Positions 1 to 8,644 of a stretch of DNA of 64,000 nucleotides are shown here, in pieces. Origin of the DNA: DAOUBP01 sp964474695. GTDB lineage: Bacteria; Chloroflexota; Anaerolineae; CG2-30-64-16. The notes below the pieces were generated by a model. It worked only from the letters and a program-made list of their open reading frames with translations, had not been told where the DNA came from and did no database searches. The stretch is from positions 1 to 64,000 of the forward strand of contig CAYYTK010000006.1 in assembly GCA_964474695.1 (NCBI GenBank). The letters run 5' to 3'. Made by a program: the position numbers and the translations under genes. Position 1 is the first letter of the stretch, and each line of letters begins with the position of its first letter.

Positions 1-1368
1 ATATGGGCTGACGCGTGAACCATGTCCAGGCGGAACTAACAAGAGGCTGCCCAACTGCGAGGGTATTGAGACACGATCCCGATAAATTCGGAACCGGTAG
101 TTTTGTCTAACAAGAGGCTGCCCAACTGCGAGGGTATTGAGACCAGCGGGTTGACAGCCACCCCCTTGGGGGAGCGGCAGCTAACAAGAGGCTGCCCAAC
201 TGCGAGGGTATTGAGACACATTGCGCTTCTGCATGGCATAGGCATACTTGAACTAACAAGAGGCTGCCCAACTGCGAGGGTATTGAGACAAGGTGGGGCC
301 GGCAACCGGAACCTCAGACTGCTTCCTAACAAGAGGCTGCCCAACTGCGAGGGTATTGAGACGGGGGGGGATGTAGGTTGCCGCTGTGTTGGGCTTGCTA
401 ACAAGAGGCTGCCCAACTGCGAGGGTATTGAGACGTCGCAGCCCGCATTTCCACTGCGTCGTTGCCCTTCTAACAAGAGGCTGCCCAACTGCGAGGGTAT
501 TGAGACCGTACTCAGTGGAGCCACTCGTGACCTTGGGAAGCCTAACAAGAGGCTGCCCAACTGCGAGGGTATTGAGACGATATCCGCCGCGCTCCAGCTC
601 GCGATTGACTCGACTAACAAGAGGCTGCCCAACTGCGAGGGTATTGAGACTTCCTGTCGCCGGCTGAGGCGGCTGGGCTACGGGCCTAACAAGAGGCTGC
701 CCAACTGCGAGGGTATTGAGACCCATGTTCAGCGTCCGCATAAACAGGACATCTGTCCACTAACAAGAGGCTGCCCAACTGCGAGGGTATTGAGACCATC
801 CACGCCATTCACCGTCGGCACCAGCGGGAACCTAACAAGAGGCTGCCCAACTGCGAGGGTATTGAGACTCCCAATCATCAGCCCGGATTTGCTCGCGCCG
901 GGAGGCTAACAAGAGGCTGCCCAACTGCGAGGGTATTGAGACTTGGAAGCCGCGGCGCGCGAGACGGGCGGGCGGCTGACTAACAAGAGGCTGCCCAACT
1001 GCGAGGGTATTGAGACAAACGTAATGGGATATGAAGTTACGGTTAGGTAACCTAACAAGAGGCTGCCCAACTGCGAGGGTATTGAGACCACCTGCTTATC
1101 GCAGGCTGCGGGTTGAGGGGAGTCTAACAAGAGGCTGCCCAACTGCGAGGGTATTGAGACCACTCCTCGGGGAAGGTTGAGCCAACATTCCAGCACTAAC
1201 AAGAGGCTGCCCAACTGCGAGGGTATTGAGACGACTGAGGGCCTCTTTCTCAGCATCCTGCGCGATCCTAACAAGAGGCTGCCCAACTGCGAGGGTATTG
1301 AGACTTGCTACGCAAGTCGCCAGATCGGCTTCTGCTTTTTCCTAACAAGAGGCTGCCCAACTGCGAGG
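1..1368 (+). CRISPR. CRISPR array, left segment (18 intact repeats plus a split one)
   Basis: The window opens inside the array: bases 1-35 have the length of one spacer. Intact 37-base repeats start at 36, 107, 181, 253, 326, 398, 470, 542, 614, 686, 760, 832, 906, 980, 1052, 1124, 1196 and 1268. A further repeat starting at 1342 is cut after 27 bases by the insertion sequence. The repeat begins CTAACAAGAGGCTGCCC and ends GAGGGTATTGAGAC; spacers here are 34-37 bases. A CCC-N8-GGG mini-hairpin precedes the terminal ATTGAGAC, which resembles the 8-base crRNA 5' handle left by Cas6. Transcription is therefore probably on the + strand, with the leader beyond the left edge. The subtype cannot be told without more cas genes. 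Confidence 0.98.
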
Positions 1369-3193
1369 AGGGTTAGACCAGTCAGGACTGGTTACGCTTG
1401 GGCCACAAAAAAGCGTAACCAGTGATTTGACTGGTTACGCTGGGTGGTGAGGGCGTGCGCCGTTAAGGTTAGGCGTTGCTGGATGCTTTCTGGCGGAGGC
1501 GCTGCAGGAAGCGCAGGTTGATGAGGATGTAGATCAGGGTGTTGAGGTTGGCGATGGCGGCGCCGTTGCGGATGTGCGGCCGTTCGATGCCGAGGGCGAC
1601 GGCCTGGCTGTTGATGCGTTCGACGGCGGTGCGCTGGTGGTAGACTTGTTTGTAGGCTGCACTATCCCGGTCGAGCGTGTAACGCAGGCGGGCGCCGACG
1701 CTGGTGGGCATCATGGCGGTGCAGCCGCCTTTGGTCCAGGTTTTGTGGTTGACCGGACAGGTATCGCTCGTTTTCACTGGGCAGCGCTACGGACAGACGT
1801 ACTTGCCGCGTTCGTGCTCGACGCTGCAGGAGGTGCGGTCGGTGAAGGTGAACTTGAGCGGCATGGCCAGGCCGGCGGCGCACAACGGCAACCCGTGGGG
1901 ATCGAATTGACGTTGGCCAGCCTTGTAGCCGCCTTTCTCGCTGAAGGCGATCGCCGCGAAGGCCGTCGGATCGTCAGCCCGGTGAAAATAGGCGTAGATA
2001 TACCAGGCGTCAAAGGCGGCATCGCACGTGGCGTTACGGGGTCGGTAGCCGAGGCGCTGCTCGACCTGGGTCATCAGGGGGAAGAAGTAGCTGATATCGG
2101 CCTGATCGAAGGGCTGGGTGAGTTCTGCCAAGACGAACTCGCCGAGCTGCGGCACTTTGACGGCGACGACGCCGGAGCCATAGCCCCAGTAGAACTCGCC
2201 CACCTTGACCTGGGCGGCCGGGAGCGGATTGGTGGTGGGCGTTGCCGGCTGGTCGGGCGGGCTGGTGCGGCGATTGTGGCGGCGTTTGCAGCCTAAGCGG
2301 CAGTCGCGATCCCCCTTGGGCTGCTGCTCTTTGGCGAAGCGGTCGGCGACGTACTGCTTGGGGTTGTTCTCTTTGACCCAGGCAATGATGTGCTTGGTAT
2401 CGAGGGCGATACATTGCGGCGGCGGCAGCGCCTGGGCCGTCAGTTCGGCCAGGATCAGGCGCACACTATCGGCCAGCAGGAACTGCAAGGCGGCGTTGGG
2501 CAGGGTGCGCAGCAAGCGCGTGAAGTGGCGTTCGGTGGGCAGGCTGGCCTGGGCATCAAAACCGTAAGGCAGCTGCGGGGCGCGCACGAGGGGGAAGCCC
2601 AACAACCAGATCAGCGGCGGGTGGTCGACCAGGAAGGTGCGCAGGTCGCCCATCGAACGGTGGGCCTCGGCCAGCTTGACGAGGCACGCGGCGGCAAAGG
2701 CGGCATAAGGGGTGGTGGTCTGGCCCCAGTTGCGCTGCAAGTTACGTTCCGGGAACTGCGCCCAGTGGAGGGGGCCTAATAGCTCCAGATAGCGCCGCGT
2801 TGGCGCAGATTGCATGAGCGGCGCCGGCAGGGTGCTGGCTTGCGTCCACAGGGTGTGCAAGTCGGCGTGATTGGCCGGCAAGACGGGGTGGCCGAGCGTG
2901 CGCAATGGGTTGGGGAACGCAGCAAAGCGCGGTACAATGGAAAAGCCTGTCATGGTCTTCTCTCCTGAGCACTGAAAACGGATGCGACACGTCTATTTTA
3001 GCGCACAGGAAGGGGCCTGACAGGCAGCGGCGCCAGCCGGCGGACTGATTACGGTTAGCAGTTGAGCTGGCTTGACTGGTTACGGTTGAGCGTAACCAGT
3101 CATTGCACTGGTTACGCTTGGCGCAAGGATCGTCGTCACTGGTTACGCACTGGTTACGCAAAACGTAACGAGTCCTTTGACTGGTCTAACCCT
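1369..3193 (-). mobile_element. Insertion sequence inside a CRISPR repeat, 8-bp target duplication
   Basis: The element has terminal inverted repeats AGGGTTAGACCAGTCA (1369-1384) and its complement (3178-3193). It is flanked by a perfect direct duplication CTGCGAGG (1361-1368 and 3194-3201). Removing the element and one duplication copy restores an exact CRISPR repeat, so this is a clean transposition into the array. It carries one transposase gene on the minus strand. Both subterminal regions hold an 11-base iteron, ACTGGTTACGC: exact copies at 1387, 1430, 3107, 3138 and 3149, inverted copies at 1413 and 3090, and a near copy at 3075. These are likely transposase-binding sites. The IS family was not assigned. 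Confidence 0.95.
1469..2953 (-). pseudogene. DDE-type transposase interrupted by an in-frame amber codon
   Basis: The frame is continuous from ATG at 2953 (preceded by AGGAGAG) to 1469, about 494 codons, except for one TAG at 1787-1789. The N-terminal part of 388 residues holds IALDTKH and the following Asp/His-rich stretch, as in DDE transposases. A cysteine cluster surrounds the stop. The distal 105 residues hold RTAVERINSQ, the usual place of the catalytic Glu, and end in a helical tail. A CAG-to-TAG change would explain the stop, since both sides read well in one frame. The element is probably no longer autonomous unless the amber codon is suppressed. The IS family is uncertain. Confidence 0.85.
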
Positions 3194-5680
3194 CTGCGAG
3201 GGTATTGAGACGAAACCCTCCTGTAGATGTGAGTGTTTGGAACAACGCTAACAAGAGGCTGCCCAACTGCGAGGGTATTGAGACCATCTTCGCTTCAGCG
3301 AGCCTGGGGGCCATGGACGCCTAACAAGAGGCTGCCCAACTGCGAGGGTATTGAGACCTACTTGCTACCGCACCACCTCCGGCCTGTCTACGACTAACAA
3401 GAGGCTGCCCAACTGCGAGGGTATTGAGACCCACACCGTTGACCGTGAACGGAAACGGGTCCGATGCTAACAAGAGGCTGCCCAACTGCGAGGGTATTGA
3501 GACTTATAAACTGTCGCAACGATGTGCGTGCGCGCTGGCTAACAAGAGGCTGCCCAACTGCGAGGGTATTGAGACAAATCCAGACCTCACAACCGTCAGG
3601 CAACACGAGGGGCTAACAAGAGGCTGCCCAACTGCGAGGGTATTGAGACCACACCAGTCGGCGTGGGTGAGACATCTTCCGCGCCTAACAAGAGGCTGCC
3701 CAACTGCGAGGGTATTGAGACGACGCGGTGACGCGGTTGAGGATTCCGTATCCCCTAACAAGAGGCTGCCCAACTGCGAGGGTATTGAGACGATAACCTC
3801 ACAGCCTGAAACATCGAACTCCACACTAACAAGAGGCTGCCCAACTGCGAGGGTATTGAGACGGTGCCGTCACCCGCGCTGATCTCGATGTTGGCCGCTA
3901 ACAAGAGGCTGCCCAACTGCGAGGGTATTGAGACTAAAAACTCAGGGGTGTCCCAGCACTCGATCGAGGCTAACAAGAGGCTGCCCAACTGCGAGGGTAT
4001 TGAGACGGGATTATCTTGCGTAGTCATTAGAGTCTCCTCTCCTAACAAGAGGCTGCCCAACTGCGAGGGTATTGAGACCAATCTTGCCTGTGATCGAGGC
4101 CGGCACTTCCTGCTAACAAGAGGCTGCCCAACTGCGAGGGTATTGAGACGGGGTCCGTAGCCTCAGAAACAGCACTCGTTCCAGCTAACAAGAGGCTGCC
4201 CAACTGCGAGGGTATTGAGACCCCTTGTAGAGGGTGCCGTGGATGTTGTGACGCAGCTAACAAGAGGCTGCCCAACTGCGAGGGTATTGAGACGACATCT
4301 TATCCTCCCTCGACCCAGAGTTGTTTGTCCTAACAAGAGGCTGCCCAACTGCGAGGGTATTGAGACATCGTGATCGTTCTCCTCGGGACGGCCAGCATTG
4401 CCCTAACAAGAGGCTGCCCAACTGCGAGGGTATTGAGACGAGTTATCCATAAGGACGACGAGATCAACCTCAGCCGACTAACAAGAGGCTGCCCAACTGC
4501 GAGGGTATTGAGACGGGGTTCCTTCTCGTCCTTGCCCTTGGCTTCCGCCGGCTAACAAGAGGCTGCCCAACTGCGAGGGTATTGAGACTTTCGCCTGATC
4601 TTTCTGGTCAAGGATCCGCTCGATCTAACAAGAGGCTGCCCAACTGCGAGGGTATTGAGACTTGCGGCAGCGGGTGGTCGGCGCTGTGCCGGTCCGTACT
4701 AACAAGAGGCTGCCCAACTGCGAGGGTATTGAGACCGAGTCCAACGCCTTGAGGGCGTGGTAATCGGCCGGCCTAACAAGAGGCTGCCCAACTGCGAGGG
4801 TATTGAGACATGAAGAAGCGCGGCCGATCATGAGCTGTTGACTTCTAACAAGAGGCTGCCCAACTGCGAGGGTATTGAGACCTTTTTCCCGCCCTCAAAA
4901 CAACCAATCGTTCCCCCTAACAAGAGGCTGCCCAACTGCGAGGGTATTGAGACCATCTTGTAGGCGATGCCATGAACCCGTTGCCAAGCTAACAAGAGGC
5001 TGCCCAACTGCGAGGGTATTGAGACAAAATCCTGACCAGCGTACCAATCGGTGTAAACACCTAACAAGAGGCTGCCCAACTGCGAGGGTATTGAGACACT
5101 CCGGAACCCGACCTGAATTCCACACGCCTCACTAACAAGAGGCTGCCCAACTGCGAGGGTATTGAGACCAGATCATCAGCTTCTCAACCGGCTTCACGTG
5201 CCACTAACAAGAGGCTGCCCAACTGCGAGGGTATTGAGACCATTCCTCGCTTTTTTATTTCCCTTCCTCCTAATAGGGAACTAACAAGAGGCTGCCCAAC
5301 TGCGAGGGTATTGAGACCGGTGGGTTGCGTAGCTGGGGCTGGATCCAAACACCTAACAAGAGGCTGCCCAACTGCGAGGGTATTGAGACGAACAGTCGTC
5401 TCGGTCCAGGTCGTCGAGCCGCCCCTAACAAGAGGCTGCCCAACTGCGAGGGTATTGAGACCACTCTGGGGTTTGGTTTTGAATGTAGCCTATCTTTGCA
5501 CTAACAAGAGGCTGCCCAACTGCGAGGGTATTGAGACGCTGGCAGGTGACCCCTTGGATACTGCAGATCACCCTAACAAGAGGCTGCCCAACTGCGAGGG
5601 TATTGAGACTTTCTGCTTGAACTCCCACAGAGTAGCCTTTCCGCCCCTAACAAGAGGCTGCCCAACTGCGAGAATGAGAC
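3194..5680 (+). CRISPR. CRISPR array, right segment with degenerate terminal repeat
   Basis: This segment resumes with the right half of the split repeat (3194-3211) and continues with 34 repeats starting at 3248, 3321, 3394, 3467, 3539, 3613, 3685, 3755, 3826, 3898, 3970, 4042, 4113, 4185, 4257, 4330, 4403, 4478, 4552, 4625, 4699, 4773, 4845, 4917, 4989, 5061, 5132, 5204, 5281, 5353, 5425, 5501, 5573 and 5647. Spacers are 33-40 bases. The last repeat (5647-5680) has lost bases in its 3' part and reads GCGAGAATGAGAC, which marks the leader-distal end. With the left segment the array has 53 repeat units and 52 complete spacers in view. cas6 starts 103 bases further on in the same direction. 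Confidence 0.98.
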
Positions 5681-5713
5681 GCAAATCCATGAGCCACGCA
5701 ACGTGAAAGGTCT

Positions 5714-5728
5714 TGTGTGTGCTATAAT
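5714..5728 (+). promoter_or_regulatory. Extended -10 promoter for cas6
   Basis: TATAAT at 5723-5728 is preceded by TG one base upstream (TGCTATAAT), an extended -10 element; no good -35 hexamer is seen. Transcription would start near 5735 and include the pseudo-repeat at 5740-5780 before the cas6 start codon. Confidence 0.6.
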
Positions 5729-5739
5729 CTATCCGCCGG

Positions 5740-5780
5740 TTGTCACGAGGATGCCCACCTGTGAGGGAACTGAGAGAGAC
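5740..5780 (+). repeat. Diverged CRISPR repeat in the cas6 mRNA leader
   Basis: This 41-base stretch aligns with the array repeat along its whole length: GAGG-TGCCC is kept, then the CCC-N8-GGG hairpin with the same loop length (loop ACCTGTGA against AACTGCGA), then CTGAGAGAGAC against TTGAGAC with a 4-base insertion. About 12 of the first 17 positions and most of the rest match. It lies between the -10 element and the cas6 ATG at 5784, and its purine-rich 3' end is the only Shine-Dalgarno-like sequence for cas6. It is either a decayed terminal repeat or a retained Cas6-binding site controlling cas6. Confidence 0.75.
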
Positions 5781-5783
5781 ACG

Positions 5784-6800
5784 ATGCTTGAAGCCTTGCC
5801 CATTGCCCGCTTGCGTTTCGATCTGACAGCCACGGAAGATGCTGAGGTGCCGGCCTACAAAGGCGATCTGCTGCGCATGGCCCTGCTGTGGTGGCTGAGC
5901 GAATACTGGTGCACCATGCCAGAACGCTGCCGTAATGGCTGTTGCCGCCCCGACGTCTGCCTCTTCGGCCGGCTGATTGAACCTCCGCTTGACCCCACCT
6001 GGCCGCTGCCGATGCAGCGACTGATCGGTGACACACCGCCTTCGGCCTACGCACTCTGGGATGATCAGGACCGGCGGCGCGCGTTCACTGCTGGCACTCA
6101 ATGGCATTTCGAGCTTACCCTGGCAGGCGAGCTGGCCCTGCGCCAGGTCCCGGCCATTGTAGCTGCCGTCCAGCAAGGGGCCGAGCGAGGGATGGGCCGC
6201 ATGCGGTTGCGCAGCCAGGTTCGCCAGGTCACGGCTCAGCTGCCGGAAGGAGAAGTGCAACTCGCTGCAGAGCAGGAGCTGGCTGACGGAGCAGTTCTGA
6301 CCTGGCGCAACTTCCGGCTTGAGGATATCAGGTTCACCATTGCGCAGGCCAACAGGCTGGTAGAGAGCCTGGCGCAGCCAGTACGTGCGATCAGCCTGCG
6401 CTATCTCAGTCCGCTCAAAATCAAGGAACAAGGACGGTGGGTGGAACGCCCGGAACTGGGCGCTGTGCTACGCGCCCTGGTGCGACGCCTGCGCATCTTG
6501 AGCCTGGTGCACGGTGCTGGCGAGTGGCCGCACGCGGCTTATGGCCCTTTACTTGACCTGGCAGACACTGTGCACCTGGAACATGACGAGACGCGCTGGG
6601 CCGGCTTCAGCCGCTACTCCCAGCGCTCCGGCGAACAGGATGTGGAAGGCTTAATTGGACAGGCATGGTACGGAGGAACGGACCTGCGATCTCTCCTCCC
6701 GGCTCTCTGGCTGGGGCAATGGCTGCATATCGGCAAATCATATGTTGTTGGGAGCGGACGCTACGAGCTTATCCTGTTGGGTAGCAACAGAGGCAGGTGA
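5784..6800 (+). CDS. cas6: CRISPR pre-crRNA endoribonuclease Cas6
   Basis: This 338-residue RAMP-fold protein should cut the repeat RNA of the adjacent array to make crRNAs. The C-terminal region has the Cas6 signature: YLSPLKIK around residue 200 and a glycine-rich terminal strand GKSYVVGSGRYEL, which is the RNA-contacting G-loop of the family. A cysteine-bearing segment near residues 40-60 is typical of the longer Cas6 proteins. I chose ATG 5784, where the homology begins; an upstream ATG at 5703 would translate the pseudo-repeat. No other cas gene is in the window, so effector genes must lie elsewhere, perhaps left of the array. The 3' end overlaps recombinase debris on the other strand. 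Confidence 0.9.
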   Translation: MLEALPIARLRFDLTATEDAEVPAYKGDLLRMALLWWLSEYWCTMPERCRNGCCRPDVCLFGRLIEPPLDPTWPLPMQRLIGDTPPSAYALWDDQDRRRAFTAGTQWHFELTLAGELALRQVPAIVAAVQQGAERGMGRMRLRSQVRQVTAQLPEGEVQLAAEQELADGAVLTWRNFRLEDIRFTIAQANRLVESLAQPVRAISLRYLSPLKIKEQGRWVERPELGAVLRALVRRLRILSLVHGAGEWPHAAYGPLLDLADTVHLEHDETRWAGFSRYSQRSGEQDVEGLIGQAWYGGTDLRSLLPALWLGQWLHIGKSYVVGSGRYELILLGSNRGR

Positions 6801-7285
6801 ATCCGCTGCGGAGAATCAGCGCTGGCGAAGTATGTCGTGCTGATGTTGGCATGCCCCAGGATCGTCGCCAGCATAGCGATATCACCCGGATGCTTCGCCA
6901 GGAAGTACCGCGCGACGCTATCGCGCAGCGTGTGAGGAGTTAACCACCAATGTGATGTCCGCTCGTTGCGCGGCCTCAGATCCAGTCCGCTCCACAGCGC
7001 GGGGATCGAGTGCGCGCCGGGTGCGGCCGAAAAAAACACAGATTGCCTGCGACCTCCGGCCGCATCTGGAGGTCAACTTTCAAGGTCTCTCCGGCCTCTA
7101 TCGATGGCGCCAGCACGCGACTTCAGCCCCTTGCCCCTCACACGAGCAACTTCGCCGACCCTGAGTGCCAGCGCCGCGCTGACCCGCAACCTCGCGCGCC
7201 ATCACATTGATTAACGCCACCACGCGCTTGTCGCTCCAATGGAGACCATCTCCGGCGTTGACCAAAGGTAGCCCGCCTTGCCACT
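6761..7285 (-). pseudogene. Tyrosine recombinase (integrase) remnant
   Basis: Minus-strand reading in several frames gives pieces of a tyrosine recombinase catalytic domain. One is LRVSAALALRVGEV (about 7165-7125), the box I region with its Arg, followed by a basic VRGKGLKSR strand. In another frame, TPHTLRDSVARYF and ILGHANISTTYF (about 6940-6815) give the box II H-x-x-R and the LGH helix. Stops and frameshifts separate the pieces. The 5' part is missing at the IS5-type element that begins near 7291. The remnant overlaps the last 40 bases of cas6. Confidence 0.75.
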
Positions 7286-7290
7286 CGGAT

Positions 7291-8156
7291 GGCCGTGTTT
7301 GCAAAATGCGCCAGGATGCGTGAACTCGGTTGCATGATACACCGAGGCGACCTGACAAATGAACAGTGGGAGCAGTTGGCCCCGCTCCTCCCACCCCAGA
7401 AACCGCCCCGGGGGCGGCCTGCCGGCGAACACCGGCGGATCGTGAACGGCATCCTATGGATCCTGCGCACCGGGGCGCCCTGGCGAGACTTGCCGGAGCG
7501 CTACGGCGTCTGGCAGACCGTGGCCAGTCGCTTCTACCGCTGGCGGAAGGCGGGACTGTGGGACCGCCTGTTCGCCACTGTCCAGCAGCACGCCGATGCG
7601 GCAGGCGAGATCGATTGGACCCTCCACTTTGTCGATAGCACCATCGTGCGGGCGCATCAGCACGCCGCTGGTGCAAAGGGGGGGACCCCCAAACCGAAGC
7701 TTTAGGCCGCGGCCGCGACGGTTTCAGCACCAAAGTGCATGTCCGCGCCGAGGGCCACGGGAAATTGCTGACGCTGGCCCTGACGCCTGGGCAGCAGCAC
7801 GATGCAACGATGTTCGAGACGCTGCTCAGCCAAGGGACCGTCAAACGCCCTGGCCCAGGCCGACCCAAGCTGCGGCCCCAGCGCATTGCGGGTGACAAGG
7901 GCTACAGTAGTCGCAAGATTCGCGCCTTTGCACGGCGGCGTGGCATCCGTATCACTATCCCGCACCGGCGCAATGGGCGCCATCGCGGCCCGTTCGACCG
8001 CACGCTCTACAAGCAACGCAATCGCGTTGAGCGCTTGTTCAACCGGATGAAACAGTTCCGGCACCTGGCCACCCGGTACGAGAAACGGGCCGAGAACTAC
8101 CGAGCCATGTGGCTCGTCGCTGCCACTATCCTGTGGCTTTGATTTGCAAACACACC
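7291..8156 (+). mobile_element. IS5-family (IS427-like) insertion sequence
   Basis: The element is bounded by imperfect inverted repeats sharing the core GTGTTTGCAAA: left near 7294-7304, right as its complement near 8143-8153. It contains the two-frame transposase described below. The outermost bases of the left end (GGCC) do not match the right end (GGGT), so exact termini and the short target duplication could not be fixed. Confidence 0.75.
7334..8142 (+). CDS. IS5/IS427 transposase, two overlapping frames (programmed -1 shift)
   Basis: The first frame runs from ATG 7334 to TAG 7703-7705 and encodes the helix-turn-helix and first catalytic Asp (LTNEQWEQLAPLLPP; DSTIVRAHQHAAG). The second frame runs to 8142 with the second Asp (IAGDKGYSS) and Glu (RNRVERLFNRMKQF). 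They join at the slippery run AAGGGGGGGACC near 7676-7686: a -1 slip there leads from AKGG into DPQTEALGRGRDG, the normal sequence of this family. IS427-group elements are known to make the full DDE transposase by such frameshifting. The gene therefore looks intact. Confidence 0.85.
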
Positions 8157-8644
8157 CTAGACGCGGTGGACTCGCCCGCCCTCGAACGCGGAAGCGGAGC
8201 ATCCCCATCCCGCTAGCGCGCTCGACGGCTCTTTGGCGCCGATCGATTGGCCATTGCACACTCGGACACAGATGTCCGACCCCACCTGGACGGGCACCTC
8301 GAACTGGCCCATTGCTTCAAGGGGTATCGGCCGCCCCGACGCAACCTTGAGGTATTTGTGATTATGCTGCGTGCTGAGGAGTGCCGGCGCCAGATGGCCC
8401 CGGGGAAGAGTCGGGTATGGATGGAACATCATCCTCGCCGTGGAGAAAGCCGCCAGGCCTCCTACCAGAGCAATCTGGCGGCTCTCCAACTACTCATGGG
8501 GGTCTACTCTGTCATGATGTCGGAAGCAGTCCACCTCAATGCGAGCAGATCCTTGTTGATCACGAGGTAACTCGGGCTGTTGCAGGACGCCCAGGCTGCT
8601 GCCGTCAGCGAACAGCCTGCGCTTCGCTCCAAAGTCACTGCATG
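8157..8644. other. Intergenic stretch without a supported gene
   Basis: The stretch lies between the IS5-type element and the 3' end of the GH26-like gene. Open frames exist on both strands but none has a ribosome-binding site, a recognisable domain or a plausible start. It may be more debris of the mobile region. Confidence 0.4.

Noticed and set aside
1342..1378. Degenerate terminal repeat marking the end of a first array
   Set aside because: The apparent divergence after base 27 is the IS terminal repeat; the other half of the same repeat is at 3202-3211.
36..5680. Long open frames across the CRISPR array encoding repetitive peptides
   Set aside because: They arise because repeat plus spacer is often near 72 bases, a multiple of three. 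They have no start signals and follow repeat phase.
8157..8489. 110-codon minus-strand frame after the IS5-type element as the missing integrase N-terminus
   Set aside because: No integrase core-binding features were seen and it has no ribosome site or start context.
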